Assembly (NCBI RefSeq): GCF_018502485.1
Contig: NZ_CP075546.1
Length of the DNA: 64,000 nucleotides
From: Methanospirillum purgamenti
GTDB lineage: Archaea; Halobacteriota; Methanomicrobia; Methanomicrobiales; Methanospirillaceae
Reading direction: 5' to 3' (one strand)
This document shows, in pieces, positions 17,051-26,141 of this stretch (the first letter of the stretch is position 1; each line of letters starts with the position of its first letter). Both the position numbers and the translations under genes were made by a program. Under the pieces are notes generated by a model. That model was not told the DNA's origin. It saw nothing but the letters and a program-made list of their open reading frames with translations, and made no database searches.

Positions 17051-19518
17051 TAATCCTCACCTCCCTGGTTCCAGAGAAGAGGAACAACCATCTTAACCGC
17101 TCCATGGATATTTGTCCCAAAATCTTCTTTTTTAGAACTATTCACGACATCTGCCATCATCTCTGCAGCCTTTATTCTCTCACTTACTTCCTGTTTTTTC
17201 CGGAGGGCAGAAGCGTAATTATACTTGATAAAGTTCAGTTTCTCTATTGTCGTATCTCCACAAGTAATTAGTTCTCTGACTTCGGAATGTTTTTCTGAGC
17301 TCAGACTATCATGAACAATCTTCATCAGCATATCCATCTCTGGATTGTCATCAGGAAGTACATAACAGGCAAATTCTGAAGACGGCATTGCTCCCTGTAC
17401 TGCGGTAAATGATACCGCTCCAGCAGGAAGAGAGATAAGATTCAGTTCATCAGTCTTACTTTTCTCCCTGAATGCTTCCTTGGCTTTTTCCTCCATGGAT
17501 CTGGCCTTATCAAGCAGGAAATAAATGGGGAATTTATTATCCGCAATGGCGACACCACACGAGACGGTAATCGTGTGGTAATGAAAATCCTTATATCCAG
17601 AACCATCAACAAGCCGCTTTTTAAAGGAAAAAGCATCTGCAACTCTGATTATTAATTCCTGGCAGAACCAAAGTGCAGCTTTGGCATTCATAATAATCAG
17701 GAGGTCATCACCACCAGCATAAATGATATCAAATCCACAGCTCGTCCCTAATAACCTCTTACCATTCTCTCCAGGTTTAGGATCATAGAGAAGTAATCTT
17801 TTATCCGGATTTTGAGGCAGATCAGACTCCATAAGAGATACAAGGGTTTCCCGGATTATTCTCATAAAACGGCTTGAGAACTGTTCACTTTTAAATGTAT
17901 ACTCAGCAGGGGTTAGTGTATGGGTAAAAAGCCGTCCCATCATGTTTCCGTCAACTGCGATGACCGCAATCGAATCCCCGATATCAGTAAGATCCTGGGG
18001 AAACCCGAGGTTATGTTCACGGATGAATGAAACCGGAACAGGATTAAACGCTTCTTTCTTACCCTTTTTGGATTCTTCCTTTTTTATACGACCATATTCT
18101 TTCTTTTTTGCACAAACCGTACAATACATCTCCTTCTGCCCTTCAATCCGAAGACTACCACTAATAAGCCGGTTCCTGCAGGCATTACAGATCTGGTCTT
18201 TCCTCGGAGGATGAATAACAGGGACATGATATGGCCGTTGTTTTAACATATTTACCTTATCAAAAATCCCCTCAAGGACAGAATGAAAAGAACCAGCAAG
18301 ATCCTTCAGAGGAATAACACCCGTTACAATAGAAGCACGAAGAGTACCTTCACTAACTGAAAAGACCTTCTGTTCAGCTTTTTCTTTCAGTTTTGCCATG
18401 CATGTGGCATTAGAAGGACAAAATGAGAGAAGATTTCCCCCGTCAGAGAACAAAACCACTTCATCAGATATCTCACTGCCAATCATATCTCTGACCTGAC
18501 TGAGAATATCAGAAACAATCTCACTTCCTCCCCGGAGCATGGGAAGTTTATCTGCTTCCGTGATAAAGTCCTGGATTTGCATAATATCCAGTGAAATATA
18601 TCCGATATTTCCTCCTGGAATAGACCATTTCCCTTCAAAAACCCCCGGACCTCCCTGGACAACTGAATCCTTGAAGAGAATACGGTATGTATCAGAAGGG
18701 CTTTTCGCTGAAACCAAAACTTCTTTACTCTGCTTATAACCTAAAAGAATGGTATGCGGAGTAGTTTTACATGCATAGTCTCCGTCATTGCAGTTAATTT
18801 CATGGGGAAAAACTGGATCAAATGAACGAATGATAATTTTTCCATCCTTAACCTCTCCAGTCACCTCATACCGGCGATCCGCTGAAGAAGATACCACGTC
18901 CCCGGCATGGATAAATTTTTCAAGCCTGGTAATCGCCTCTTTTCCATGATGTCTCCTTGCGAGAAGCGGAAGAATAGCATCCAGACCGTACTTTGATACA
19001 AAATTACTATCAACCTTACTCAGTATCTCTCTAACAATCTCTTCGGTAAGTGAAACATGTTCATAAAACCTGACATTCTTTCTTTCAGAAGAAAAATTCC
19101 TGACTTTTCCCAAATCATGTAAAAATGAGGCTATCCTCACCAGACCAATAAGGTCTTCCTTTCGATACCTGGAAATCTGTTCTGAAGTCAGTTTATACTC
19201 TGAAAGTAAAACGCCAATATTTTTCTCATCTTCAAGGAGGATATCAGCAAGTAAACAAACAGCAATCGCTGCAGTATTTCGTATATGGTGATAAAGCGAA
19301 CAGACAGGAAGACGGGTGTCAGAGCATACCGATTGCAAAAAATCATTTTGTGCTAGAACATCACCAATCCTTCCTGCAGCAAAAGAAAGATTCTTTGTAC
19401 CAAAAGCCCCTGATATTTCTTTTATAAGGGCATCTGTTTCTCTGTTGCTATCATTTCCATAAAATACATCTGTACGAACTTTCGTAAACCAGTCCATAAC
19501 TCCAATTAGATCATTCAT
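17050..19518 (-). CDS. cas10: Cas10, large subunit of type III CRISPR effector
   Basis: An 822-residue Cas10. An N-terminal HD nuclease motif is intact (SFLHDLGKVRN, HD near 134-135, with RRHHGKEAI further on). A zinc ribbon CNACRNRL...CTVC lies near 443-470. The second palm domain has AGGDDLLI near 601-606, the cyclase motif that makes cyclic oligoadenylate when target RNA is bound. Both activities therefore look possible. The start at 19518 is preferred because GAGGTG precedes it and it follows the cas6 stop directly; an in-frame ATG four codons upstream would overlap cas6. No CARF-domain effector gene is seen in the window. Confidence 0.93.
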   Translation of the reverse strand: MNDLIGVMDWFTKVRTDVFYGNDSNRETDALIKEISGAFGTKNLSFAAGRIGDVLAQNDFLQSVCSDTRLPVCSLYHHIRNTAAIAVCLLADILLEDEKNIGVLLSEYKLTSEQISRYRKEDLIGLVRIASFLHDLGKVRNFSSERKNVRFYEHVSLTEEIVREILSKVDSNFVSKYGLDAILPLLARRHHGKEAITRLEKFIHAGDVVSSSADRRYEVTGEVKDGKIIIRSFDPVFPHEINCNDGDYACKTTPHTILLGYKQSKEVLVSAKSPSDTYRILFKDSVVQGGPGVFEGKWSIPGGNIGYISLDIMQIQDFITEADKLPMLRGGSEIVSDILSQVRDMIGSEISDEVVLFSDGGNLLSFCPSNATCMAKLKEKAEQKVFSVSEGTLRASIVTGVIPLKDLAGSFHSVLEGIFDKVNMLKQRPYHVPVIHPPRKDQICNACRNRLISGSLRIEGQKEMYCTVCAKKKEYGRIKKEESKKGKKEAFNPVPVSFIREHNLGFPQDLTDIGDSIAVIAVDGNMMGRLFTHTLTPAEYTFKSEQFSSRFMRIIRETLVSLMESDLPQNPDKRLLLYDPKPGENGKRLLGTSCGFDIIYAGGDDLLIIMNAKAALWFCQELIIRVADAFSFKKRLVDGSGYKDFHYHTITVSCGVAIADNKFPIYFLLDKARSMEEKAKEAFREKSKTDELNLISLPAGAVSFTAVQGAMPSSEFACYVLPDDNPEMDMLMKIVHDSLSSEKHSEVRELITCGDTTIEKLNFIKYNYASALRKKQEVSERIKAAEMMADVVNSSKKEDFGTNIHGAVKMVVPLLWNQGGED

Positions 19519-19519
19519 A

Positions 19520-20308
19520 TTACACCTCACATTTCACCATAAATCCACCAAATCCATATGTGCTATGTTTTCCAATCTGCATATAAGACCCTAAATGAAG
19601 AATATCGGCTGCTTCAGGTGAAACATCAGAGGTATCATACAAAATCGTTCCGGATATTCCTTTAAGGGCAATTTTTCTACCGTCCATGGATTTATGATTT
19701 ACCTGGACAGTTTTAATATCATAATCGAGAATTGGAGCATATAGGTTTTTAAGGTCGATTTCAGTACGGTACGGATACAAATCCCTGGCATAATATTTGC
19801 ATACACGGTTATACGCTCGAATCGAGGCGGAGAGAATAGATCCAAATTCCGGAAGAATTTCCATTCTCTTGTCTTTTTCAAGATATAAGGGAGAGATTGA
19901 ATGAATCCGAATCCTTTCTCCCCATTTAAAGTCAGGAGTTTCTACTTTTCTAACTGTTAATTCTTCAACAGAATAATGTTGACCATTAAAATGAACTGCA
20001 TTTGAGTGGTCATGTATCCTTGAGACAATTTCCGGAACAAAATCCTGCTTGTCTCCATGAACTTTAATAAATCCACGGATAAGGGAACCCGCCTTGAATG
20101 ATAGGAGAGAAAATGGTTTAACATCAATTTTCTCTTTAAAAACCATATTATAAGGGCATGATACCTGATTCGGACATTTTTTTATGCAGGACCCATGCTC
20201 CCTACAGTGCAAGGATGCACCAAGCCAGCCTCTGAATATCGTACCGGTGAAATCCTCTTTAATACCGGGATATGATCTAATATCAACAGATATAATCGTA
20301 CTATTCAT
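19520..20308 (-). CDS. cas6: Cas6-family crRNA endoribonuclease
   Basis: A 262-residue RAMP protein with the Cas6 C-terminal glycine-rich loop LHLGSYMQIGKHSTYGFGGF near residues 238-257. A cysteine cluster near the N-terminus (CREHGSCIKKCPNQVSC) may bind zinc and is seen in one Cas6 branch. It should cut the array transcript within each repeat. It is the first gene of the effector operon, with cas10 starting two bases after its stop. Confidence 0.85.
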   Translation of the reverse strand: MNSTIISVDIRSYPGIKEDFTGTIFRGWLGASLHCREHGSCIKKCPNQVSCPYNMVFKEKIDVKPFSLLSFKAGSLIRGFIKVHGDKQDFVPEIVSRIHDHSNAVHFNGQHYSVEELTVRKVETPDFKWGERIRIHSISPLYLEKDKRMEILPEFGSILSASIRAYNRVCKYYARDLYPYRTEIDLKNLYAPILDYDIKTVQVNHKSMDGRKIALKGISGTILYDTSDVSPEAADILHLGSYMQIGKHSTYGFGGFMVKCEV

Positions 20309-20342
20309 AATACACCCGTATCAGGATAATTTTTTTCAAGGC

Positions 20343-20353
20343 TATTATATTTT
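20343..20353 (-). promoter_or_regulatory. Probable promoter of the type III-D operon
   Basis: On the minus strand AAAATATAATA lies about 35-45 bases before the cas6 ATG at 20308 in an otherwise gene-free gap of about 200 bases. It fits an archaeal TATA box with a short 5' leader. Confidence 0.45.
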
Positions 20354-20506
20354 CCGATTTATCTTTTGACAATATAAATGAGTTAAAAAATTCTCTCCAG
20401 ATTCCTCGGAAAGAAGAGAAATTGGTAGTAATTTCTGATTTTTTTAAATGTTCCTTTTTCCTTTTAAAACCCGGTTTTTTAGTCAGTTCACACATTTCCC
20501 TAATAT

Positions 20507-21139
20507 TCATGGTAGTGTATCCCACCGGTGGATCCGTAAAGCAGTAAATTCTAGTGAGGCCTTTAATATTGGATCTAATACCTTGACCAGCCCTGACTGG
20601 ATAGTTATTTCTGCTTCTTCAAATTCTGCCACTCTTCGGTGGAGATCTGCCAGCATGAGTTCATAAAAACCAGGATCTTTCCATATCTGGTCACCATTTT
20701 CTTTGCATTTTTTTAAATAATCAATGGCCTTTTTTCTACAGTGTTTCCCTAAAACACCTTCCTTAATATCATCACAAACCCATGATGTGGTCAGATATCC
20801 AAAAAATGCATTTTTGTCTTCGTTTTGCATTTCAACGCAATATGAGTACTGTAGATATCTTCGTATTAAAGCAGGTATTCTTTCATTGTGTGCAATCTGG
20901 AGGTAATATTCAGAATTAACAATATTTTTTGCATCATTACCTGCCCTGGTAAGATTAGGTGCACAGTATCGGCAGACAGGACATTCATGGATCTGATAAA
21001 GAAGTTTATTACGTGCCAGGGGGAGGAAACCCATAACGGTGTCAAAATAATCCTTATGGTCATTGATTATTAGAACATCCTGCATGCTTATGGCTTTACA
21101 AACTGCACAACTTACTGTCATTTGATGACTATGTTTCAT
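20507..21139 (-). CDS. DUF2225-like cysteine-motif protein
   Basis: A 210-residue protein with C11-x2-C14 near the N-terminus and C53-x2-C56-x2-C59 further on (HECPVCRYCAPN), a layout seen in DUF2225 proteins, followed by a helical, tetratricopeptide-like region (YLKKCKENGDQIW, RRVAEFEEAEITIQSG). The cysteines suggest metal binding. It lies upstream of cas6 on the same strand with a gap of about 200 bases, so it may be separately transcribed. No role in CRISPR immunity is known to me. Confidence 0.75.
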   Translation of the reverse strand: MKHSHQMTVSCAVCKAISMQDVLIINDHKDYFDTVMGFLPLARNKLLYQIHECPVCRYCAPNLTRAGNDAKNIVNSEYYLQIAHNERIPALIRRYLQYSYCVEMQNEDKNAFFGYLTTSWVCDDIKEGVLGKHCRKKAIDYLKKCKENGDQIWKDPGFYELMLADLHRRVAEFEEAEITIQSGLVKVLDPILKASLEFTALRIHRWDTLP

Positions 21140-21817
21140 TTACGCACCATTTTAAGATTTATAAGATGAATTTGGAACTTTTATTCAAATCCTACATTTC
21201 ATGAGAAATTTATTGATTGGAAAATATGAATCTGCAAAATTCTTTTTTACCTCCACCAACAGACAGATCCAAATTAGATAGAAAATTTCTCATTCAAATC
21301 AATTATCGGTCTTTTTTCAATTCTTCAATCAATTAATGTGGTTTGGTACTGACTTAGGATCTCTGCATAATGATCCTGCAATAATAGATCTAATCTATTT
21401 TCATACTTAAAATTTTCACATAAAAATATGTAAAAAGGCACAAAAACATAAATCAATATATTTTGGTGTATATTTAGAATTCCTAACAAGTAAGATTGAA
21501 ATTAAAAATTAGCGCTAAAAAATTGCGGGAAAATTAGACTGATTAAAAAATTTTTTATACTGAGATTATCGATCAGCGCTAAAAAAACCTGGTAATGATC
21601 TTCATTATTTAAAAACGCAGATTTAATCTTTACTGGCGGTCCAATTATTTCATATAATATTTTTGTTATTACCGTAAATTTTCTATATTGTCCCTGAATT
21701 AATAACAGAATTATTTTTCATTTGAGAGTTTTTTACGGTAAGTAGATATTTATAACCGGGTGTATCACAATACATTCAAGTAGATACTATACAAATTTGT
21801 AGAAGAATACAAAATAA
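21140..21817. other. AT-rich gene-free region with short repeated motifs
   Basis: About 680 bases, very AT-rich, between two divergent genes. The palindrome-bearing motif AGCGCTAAAAAA occurs twice (near 21511 and 21574), and ATTACCGTAAA and TTTACGGTAA form a facing pair (near 21668 and 21731). The second pair lies upstream of the HTH gene and could be operator sites. No gene, tRNA or IS end was seen. Confidence 0.4.
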
Positions 21818-22132
21818 ATGAATTCTAAAATCAATAAAAAATCCATGAATAAAAATTCAGAACCAGATGAAGATCCATATCTCATAAAACTAGCCCCGGA
21901 ACGAAAAGTTAGAAACTGCTTTGAATTGGAGAAAGGAAAATTTTTCAGGACCGACACAGTAGCGGAAATCCTGGATATAGAACCTGAAGTAATACGTGAT
22001 CTTATCCGAAAAAAAGAACTTTCTGCAATAAAAATTGGAAAATCATATAGAATTACTGAAGCAGACCTTCAGGAATTCTTAAGCTCCAGGTACACACGTG
22101 AATCAAAAGAAGAGATAGAAAAAGAGATTTAA
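21818..22132 (+). CDS. Small MerR/excisionase-type HTH DNA-binding protein
   Basis: A 104-residue protein whose residues 42-92 form a helix-turn-helix of the HTH_17/excisionase kind: FFRTDTVAEIL, then IRKKELSAIKIGKSYRI and TEADLQEFL. Proteins of this type act as transcription regulators or recombination directionality factors. No integrase gene is near, so a regulatory role is more likely. A rich set of short repeats lies upstream. Confidence 0.8.
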   Translation: MNSKINKKSMNKNSEPDEDPYLIKLAPERKVRNCFELEKGKFFRTDTVAEILDIEPEVIRDLIRKKELSAIKIGKSYRITEADLQEFLSSRYTRESKEEIEKEI

Positions 22133-22557
22133 ATAAATAACAGATGTTAATTTGCAGCACACTAAAAATTTAATGTTTTAATCTTTAAAAAAAATATAAG
22201 ATCTTAATAAAGACATCTCTGGACTGGAAGGATGTCAAGGCAACCAGTATGCCCGCTTTTGAGGATTTGTTTTTCTGACATCCGGTTTTTAGATGGTATA
22301 AATATTTATCCTCACCTATCAATATATATGCGCATAAAAAATAATAACCTTTGTGACTAAAGTAAAAAATGAAACAGTTAGGACAACAAGAGAAGGTTTT
22401 ATTCGGGAAAAAATTTCTACGAATTATAAAATTGCTATGTGCCTATAGGTCGGTAGGTGAGGTTAAGCCCCTGACATATGTTGAGAGTTTAATTCATGAT
22501 CCCTTACCTTAACCATTCACATATAAAATACAATCAGAGCCAGAATCCCGATTACCC
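22133..22557. other. Gene-free spacer with an IS-end remnant
   Basis: About 425 bases with no gene. It contains an 8-bp inverted pair, GGATGTCA at 22230-22237 and TGACATCC at 22276-22283, followed by a T-run, which could be a weak RNA hairpin. It also contains the IS-end remnant listed separately. Confidence 0.4.
22479..22524 (+). repeat. Remnant of the right end of an IS like that at 58696-60377
   Basis: The stretch ending CTTACCTTAACCATTCACATAT resembles the last 45 or so bases of the IS4-type element at 58696-60377, which ends TTACCTTAACCGATGACATATG, with the preceding TTGAGA...TTTATTCRTG block also shared. No transposase sequence is attached, so it is an orphan end left by a lost or deleted copy. 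Confidence 0.55.
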
Positions 22558-23967
22558 TTATTCTTTTGGACATTTGCCTATCATCAAAACCACAGATTTT
22601 TTTCTTATTTTGAATCGTTGTGCAGATATTTCAATATGAAAGATTTTTCCATCTTTCCTTTTTCCAACTCCGGAATACCGAATATGTTTGTTTTCTGCTA
22701 AAAGGTTGGCATAACTGTTTAAATATTCATTCCAGTAATTTTCTGTTGTGATATCGGTAGATACCATCGATAGTAATTCTTCATGTGAATATTGCAAAAC
22801 ATGACAGGCACTATTATTAGCCTCAATTATTCTGCTTGGTTCTCCATTATCGTTCTGCTCAAATAGAAGACATGGGTCAGTAATATTATTGAAAATGGAT
22901 TTTAACAATAATTCTCGTTCTTTAAGTGATATCTCTTTTTTTTCCTGAATCATCAGTTGTTCAACTAATTTCTGGTTTGATTCCTGAAGCTCATGTGTTC
23001 GTTCCTGAACAAGGTATTCAAGTGATTGTTGGAAAATTCGGATCTGCTCTTCACACCGTTTTAATGAGGTAATGTCCTTGCCAATTGCATGATACTCCAG
23101 AATCTCTCCTTGAGATGAGAAAAAACCCCTTAACTTCCACTGCAACCAGCGGACCTGTCCATTACTGGAAACGTCTTTTGTTTCAAATTCGATATTTGGA
23201 TTATCTTCGGTAATTTGCCTGTAAACCGATTTTGTTTCATTTGACAAATTGGTGAGGACAAAGGGGAACAACCGATTGTCAAGAAGATCATCTATTGATC
23301 GCCGAGCAGCATCGCAATATGCCTTATTCACATAGGAAAGGGTAAGATCTGGAGCTCTTCGACAAACGAGATCTAGTTGGTCATCGACAATCGCTCGATA
23401 TCTTCCCTCTGACTCTTCCAAGAAAATAGATAATTTCTGAACATGAGATTCGTCCCGGCAGATTACGACACATCCAAAGGTGTTATCTTCAAGAATAAGT
23501 GGCAGGATTTTAATATGAAGCACATAGGTTCTACCTGATACTTTCATCTTCTGAATCTCTTCAGTTTTTTTTCCCTGGATTCCTTCAATGATGGCATCAC
23601 ACAAATCTTCCTGATTGAATTCTTCCGGAATTTTTTGAAGTGTTTGGGATTTTTTAGAATTTTGTTGTAAAGAAAAAAATTCCGAGAAGGCATTATTGTA
23701 GGATATCATGGTTCTCTCTGAATCAATGATACATGCTGGATCCATAATGAGACGTAATATTCCCCTGGCAGAAATTCGTGAACTTATTTGATATAATTTT
23801 GACATCCCGACATTACGTACTTCAATATCACCTCTCCGAACAAGAGCCTCGAGGTATTTTGCAATGGTATTGCGGTTTAAATCGAATTGATCAACCAGTT
23901 CTCGGATAGTAACTTCGCGGGCCTTCTCTTTAAAATATGCTAGAATACTGGATTCAAAATTTTTCAT
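22558..23967 (-). CDS. HTH-PAS sensor/transcription regulator
   Basis: Soluble protein of 469 residues from the ATG at 23967, which I prefer because the winged HTH starts there (KNFESSILAYF, then TIRELVDQFDLNRNTIAKYL); an upstream start would add 39 residues of no obvious domain. Three PAS-type domains follow (about 75-185, 190-310 with a PAC tail IGKDITSLKRCEE, and 350-465), joined by a coiled coil. There is no histidine-kinase or receiver domain, so it probably couples ligand or redox sensing by PAS directly to DNA binding. It is divergent from the REC-GAF-PAS gene 144 bases away and may regulate it. Confidence 0.8.
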   Translation of the reverse strand: MKNFESSILAYFKEKAREVTIRELVDQFDLNRNTIAKYLEALVRRGDIEVRNVGMSKLYQISSRISARGILRLIMDPACIIDSERTMISYNNAFSEFFSLQQNSKKSQTLQKIPEEFNQEDLCDAIIEGIQGKKTEEIQKMKVSGRTYVLHIKILPLILEDNTFGCVVICRDESHVQKLSIFLEESEGRYRAIVDDQLDLVCRRAPDLTLSYVNKAYCDAARRSIDDLLDNRLFPFVLTNLSNETKSVYRQITEDNPNIEFETKDVSSNGQVRWLQWKLRGFFSSQGEILEYHAIGKDITSLKRCEEQIRIFQQSLEYLVQERTHELQESNQKLVEQLMIQEKKEISLKERELLLKSIFNNITDPCLLFEQNDNGEPSRIIEANNSACHVLQYSHEELLSMVSTDITTENYWNEYLNSYANLLAENKHIRYSGVGKRKDGKIFHIEISAQRFKIRKKSVVLMIGKCPKE

Positions 23968-24111
23968 ATAATCATCGTTATAATTGCCATGCAATATTGC
24001 CCACTTTATGTAACATTTATGGTATTGCCAATCATATACAGATTTTATGATTATTAAAATAAAGCTTTTTACATTTAGTGTCAAATTTTCGGAAAAAATG
24101 GCTGTAATTTC

Positions 24112-26139
24112 ATGATATCTGTATTATATATTGATGATCAAGAGGATTTGCTCACGATCGGGAAATTGTTTCTCGAGAAAAGTGGAGAAATTGTTGCTGT
24201 TACTTGTTCAGATCCAAATAGAGCATTAAACCATCTTTCCTCAAATACGTATGATGCTATCATATCTGATTATGAAATGCCGATGATTGATGGTATAACA
24301 TTGCTGAAGGAGATCAGAGGCCGGGGTTGTACAATACCTTTCATTATTTTTACTGGAAAAGGGCGGGAAGAAGTTGTAATCGATGCATTAAATAGTGGTG
24401 CAGATTTTTATCTCCAAAAAGGAGGGGATCCGAAAGTACAGTTTATCGAACTCATTCATAAAATTAAAAAAGCTGTAGACAAGCAGAAAGCAGAGAAAGC
24501 ACTTGAGAATCAGATATCTCTGATAAAAAGAATAGCAGAAATATCTACCAGCCTGATGAATACACCTTTCCAGTTAATGAATCAAAAAATTGAGGATGCT
24601 TTAGAAGAAATAGGGATTATGTGCCGATCTGACCGGTGTTATCTTATCATGTGGGAACATGAGAAGAAAAATTCCTTATCTGTCACACATGAATGGAATA
24701 AACAGGGTTTAGAATCTGCATCAGAAACCATTCATCATAAAAAAATTAATGATTTTAATACTTTATTTCAAGATCTCAATCAGAACTGCTCTGCTCTTCA
24801 TGGTTCCATCAAAAGTGAGATGATTGCAGAACCATTATTTTTAAGTCACATTCAACATTGGCCAATAAAATCAATATTATTAGTTCCAATCCGGATAGGA
24901 GAAGTTACGACAGGAGTTCTGTGTCTGGATACATTACTACAAGAGACATCCTGGGCTCATGAAGAGATGGATACTCTTCGAATTTTTGGTCACGTGATCA
25001 TAAACGCGATCATTCAAAGAAATGCAGAACAGAACCTCATTGAAAGCGAAGAGCGATATCGGAATGTGGTTGAACAACAGCAAGAACTCATTTGCAGATA
25101 CCGCCCAGATGGTACACACATTTTCGTCAATAATGCGTATTGTAAATATTTCGGGATCTTGCTGGATGATATAATCGGAAAGAAATTCAAACCGAAAATT
25201 CCAGATGATGATCTCACAGAATTAGGCTTATATTTTCATAATTTCACTCCTGATAACCCTGATGGGATCATAGAACACCGGGTAATCATGTCAGATGACT
25301 CAACAAGGTGGCATCAGTGGTCAGATCATGCAGTTTTTGATGATCATGGCACGTGTGTTGAATATCAATCAGTAGGGCGAGATATTACCGAGAGAAAACT
25401 GGCGGAGATCAATCTTGCAAAATCAGAGAAACTCTATCGGACAGTATTTGAGTCAACAGGAACAGCAATGATGGTGCTGGATGAAGATACAACCATTATC
25501 TCTGCAAATCGAGAAATGGAACGCATTTCAGGATATTCTCTGCTGAATATTGAACAATCGATGTCCTGGACGAGTATTGTATCTCCTGAAGATCTAAACC
25601 GGATGTATGAATATCACCAGAAACGCCGGGAAGGAGCATCGGATATCCCTTCTCAATATGAATTTACATTAATTACCAGGGATAATCGAAGAGTCCGCTC
25701 CTTTATTACTGTTGGTATGATTCCCGATACAAAACAGAGCATTGTGTCTGTTATGGATATATCCCGGCTGTCTGACACTGAACTTGCTCTTCGGGAATCT
25801 GAGGAAAAATTTAGAAATCTGGCTGAATCATTGTCACTTGGTGTTTTTATTGTCCAGGATGAGAAATTCCTTTATGCAAATCCTTATATTGTATCACTCC
25901 TTGGTTATACTATTGAAGAATTCTATTCCCTTCCTGTCTTCTCGTTTTTTATTGATGAAGATATTCCTATCATAAAAAAATCGATGGAAGATCGATTAAC
26001 ACAAAAAAAGCAATCCGTGGTATATCATGTCTATGCAAAAACAAAACAACAAAAAATTATCTTGATTGAAATTCAGGGCTCTATTACCTATTATCAATCA
26101 AAACCGGCCTTTATAGGTACTTTTAAAAAATTGAGGTAA
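24112..26139 (+). CDS. Receiver-GAF-PAS signalling protein without output domain
   Basis: A 675-residue soluble protein. The receiver domain covers residues 1-120 with ISVLYIDDQED at the start, the phospho-acceptor Asp in AIISDYEMP and a conserved Lys in FYLQKGG. A GAF domain follows (about 145-305), then three PAS domains (about 315-435, 440-555, 565-675). No kinase, DNA-binding or enzymatic output domain is present. It starts 144 bases from the divergent HTH-PAS regulator and ends two bases before the chemoreceptor-like gene, so those two form an operon and may exchange signals. Confidence 0.9.
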   Translation: MISVLYIDDQEDLLTIGKLFLEKSGEIVAVTCSDPNRALNHLSSNTYDAIISDYEMPMIDGITLLKEIRGRGCTIPFIIFTGKGREEVVIDALNSGADFYLQKGGDPKVQFIELIHKIKKAVDKQKAEKALENQISLIKRIAEISTSLMNTPFQLMNQKIEDALEEIGIMCRSDRCYLIMWEHEKKNSLSVTHEWNKQGLESASETIHHKKINDFNTLFQDLNQNCSALHGSIKSEMIAEPLFLSHIQHWPIKSILLVPIRIGEVTTGVLCLDTLLQETSWAHEEMDTLRIFGHVIINAIIQRNAEQNLIESEERYRNVVEQQQELICRYRPDGTHIFVNNAYCKYFGILLDDIIGKKFKPKIPDDDLTELGLYFHNFTPDNPDGIIEHRVIMSDDSTRWHQWSDHAVFDDHGTCVEYQSVGRDITERKLAEINLAKSEKLYRTVFESTGTAMMVLDEDTTIISANREMERISGYSLLNIEQSMSWTSIVSPEDLNRMYEYHQKRREGASDIPSQYEFTLITRDNRRVRSFITVGMIPDTKQSIVSVMDISRLSDTELALRESEEKFRNLAESLSLGVFIVQDEKFLYANPYIVSLLGYTIEEFYSLPVFSFFIDEDIPIIKKSMEDRLTQKKQSVVYHVYAKTKQQKIILIEIQGSITYYQSKPAFIGTFKKLR

Positions 26140-26141
26140 AA

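Noticed and set aside
20301..20525. 74-codon minus-strand frame between the DUF2225 gene and cas6
   Set aside because: It covers the likely cas6 promoter, overlaps both neighbours, and has no recognisable domain; I cannot exclude a small protein but do not call it.
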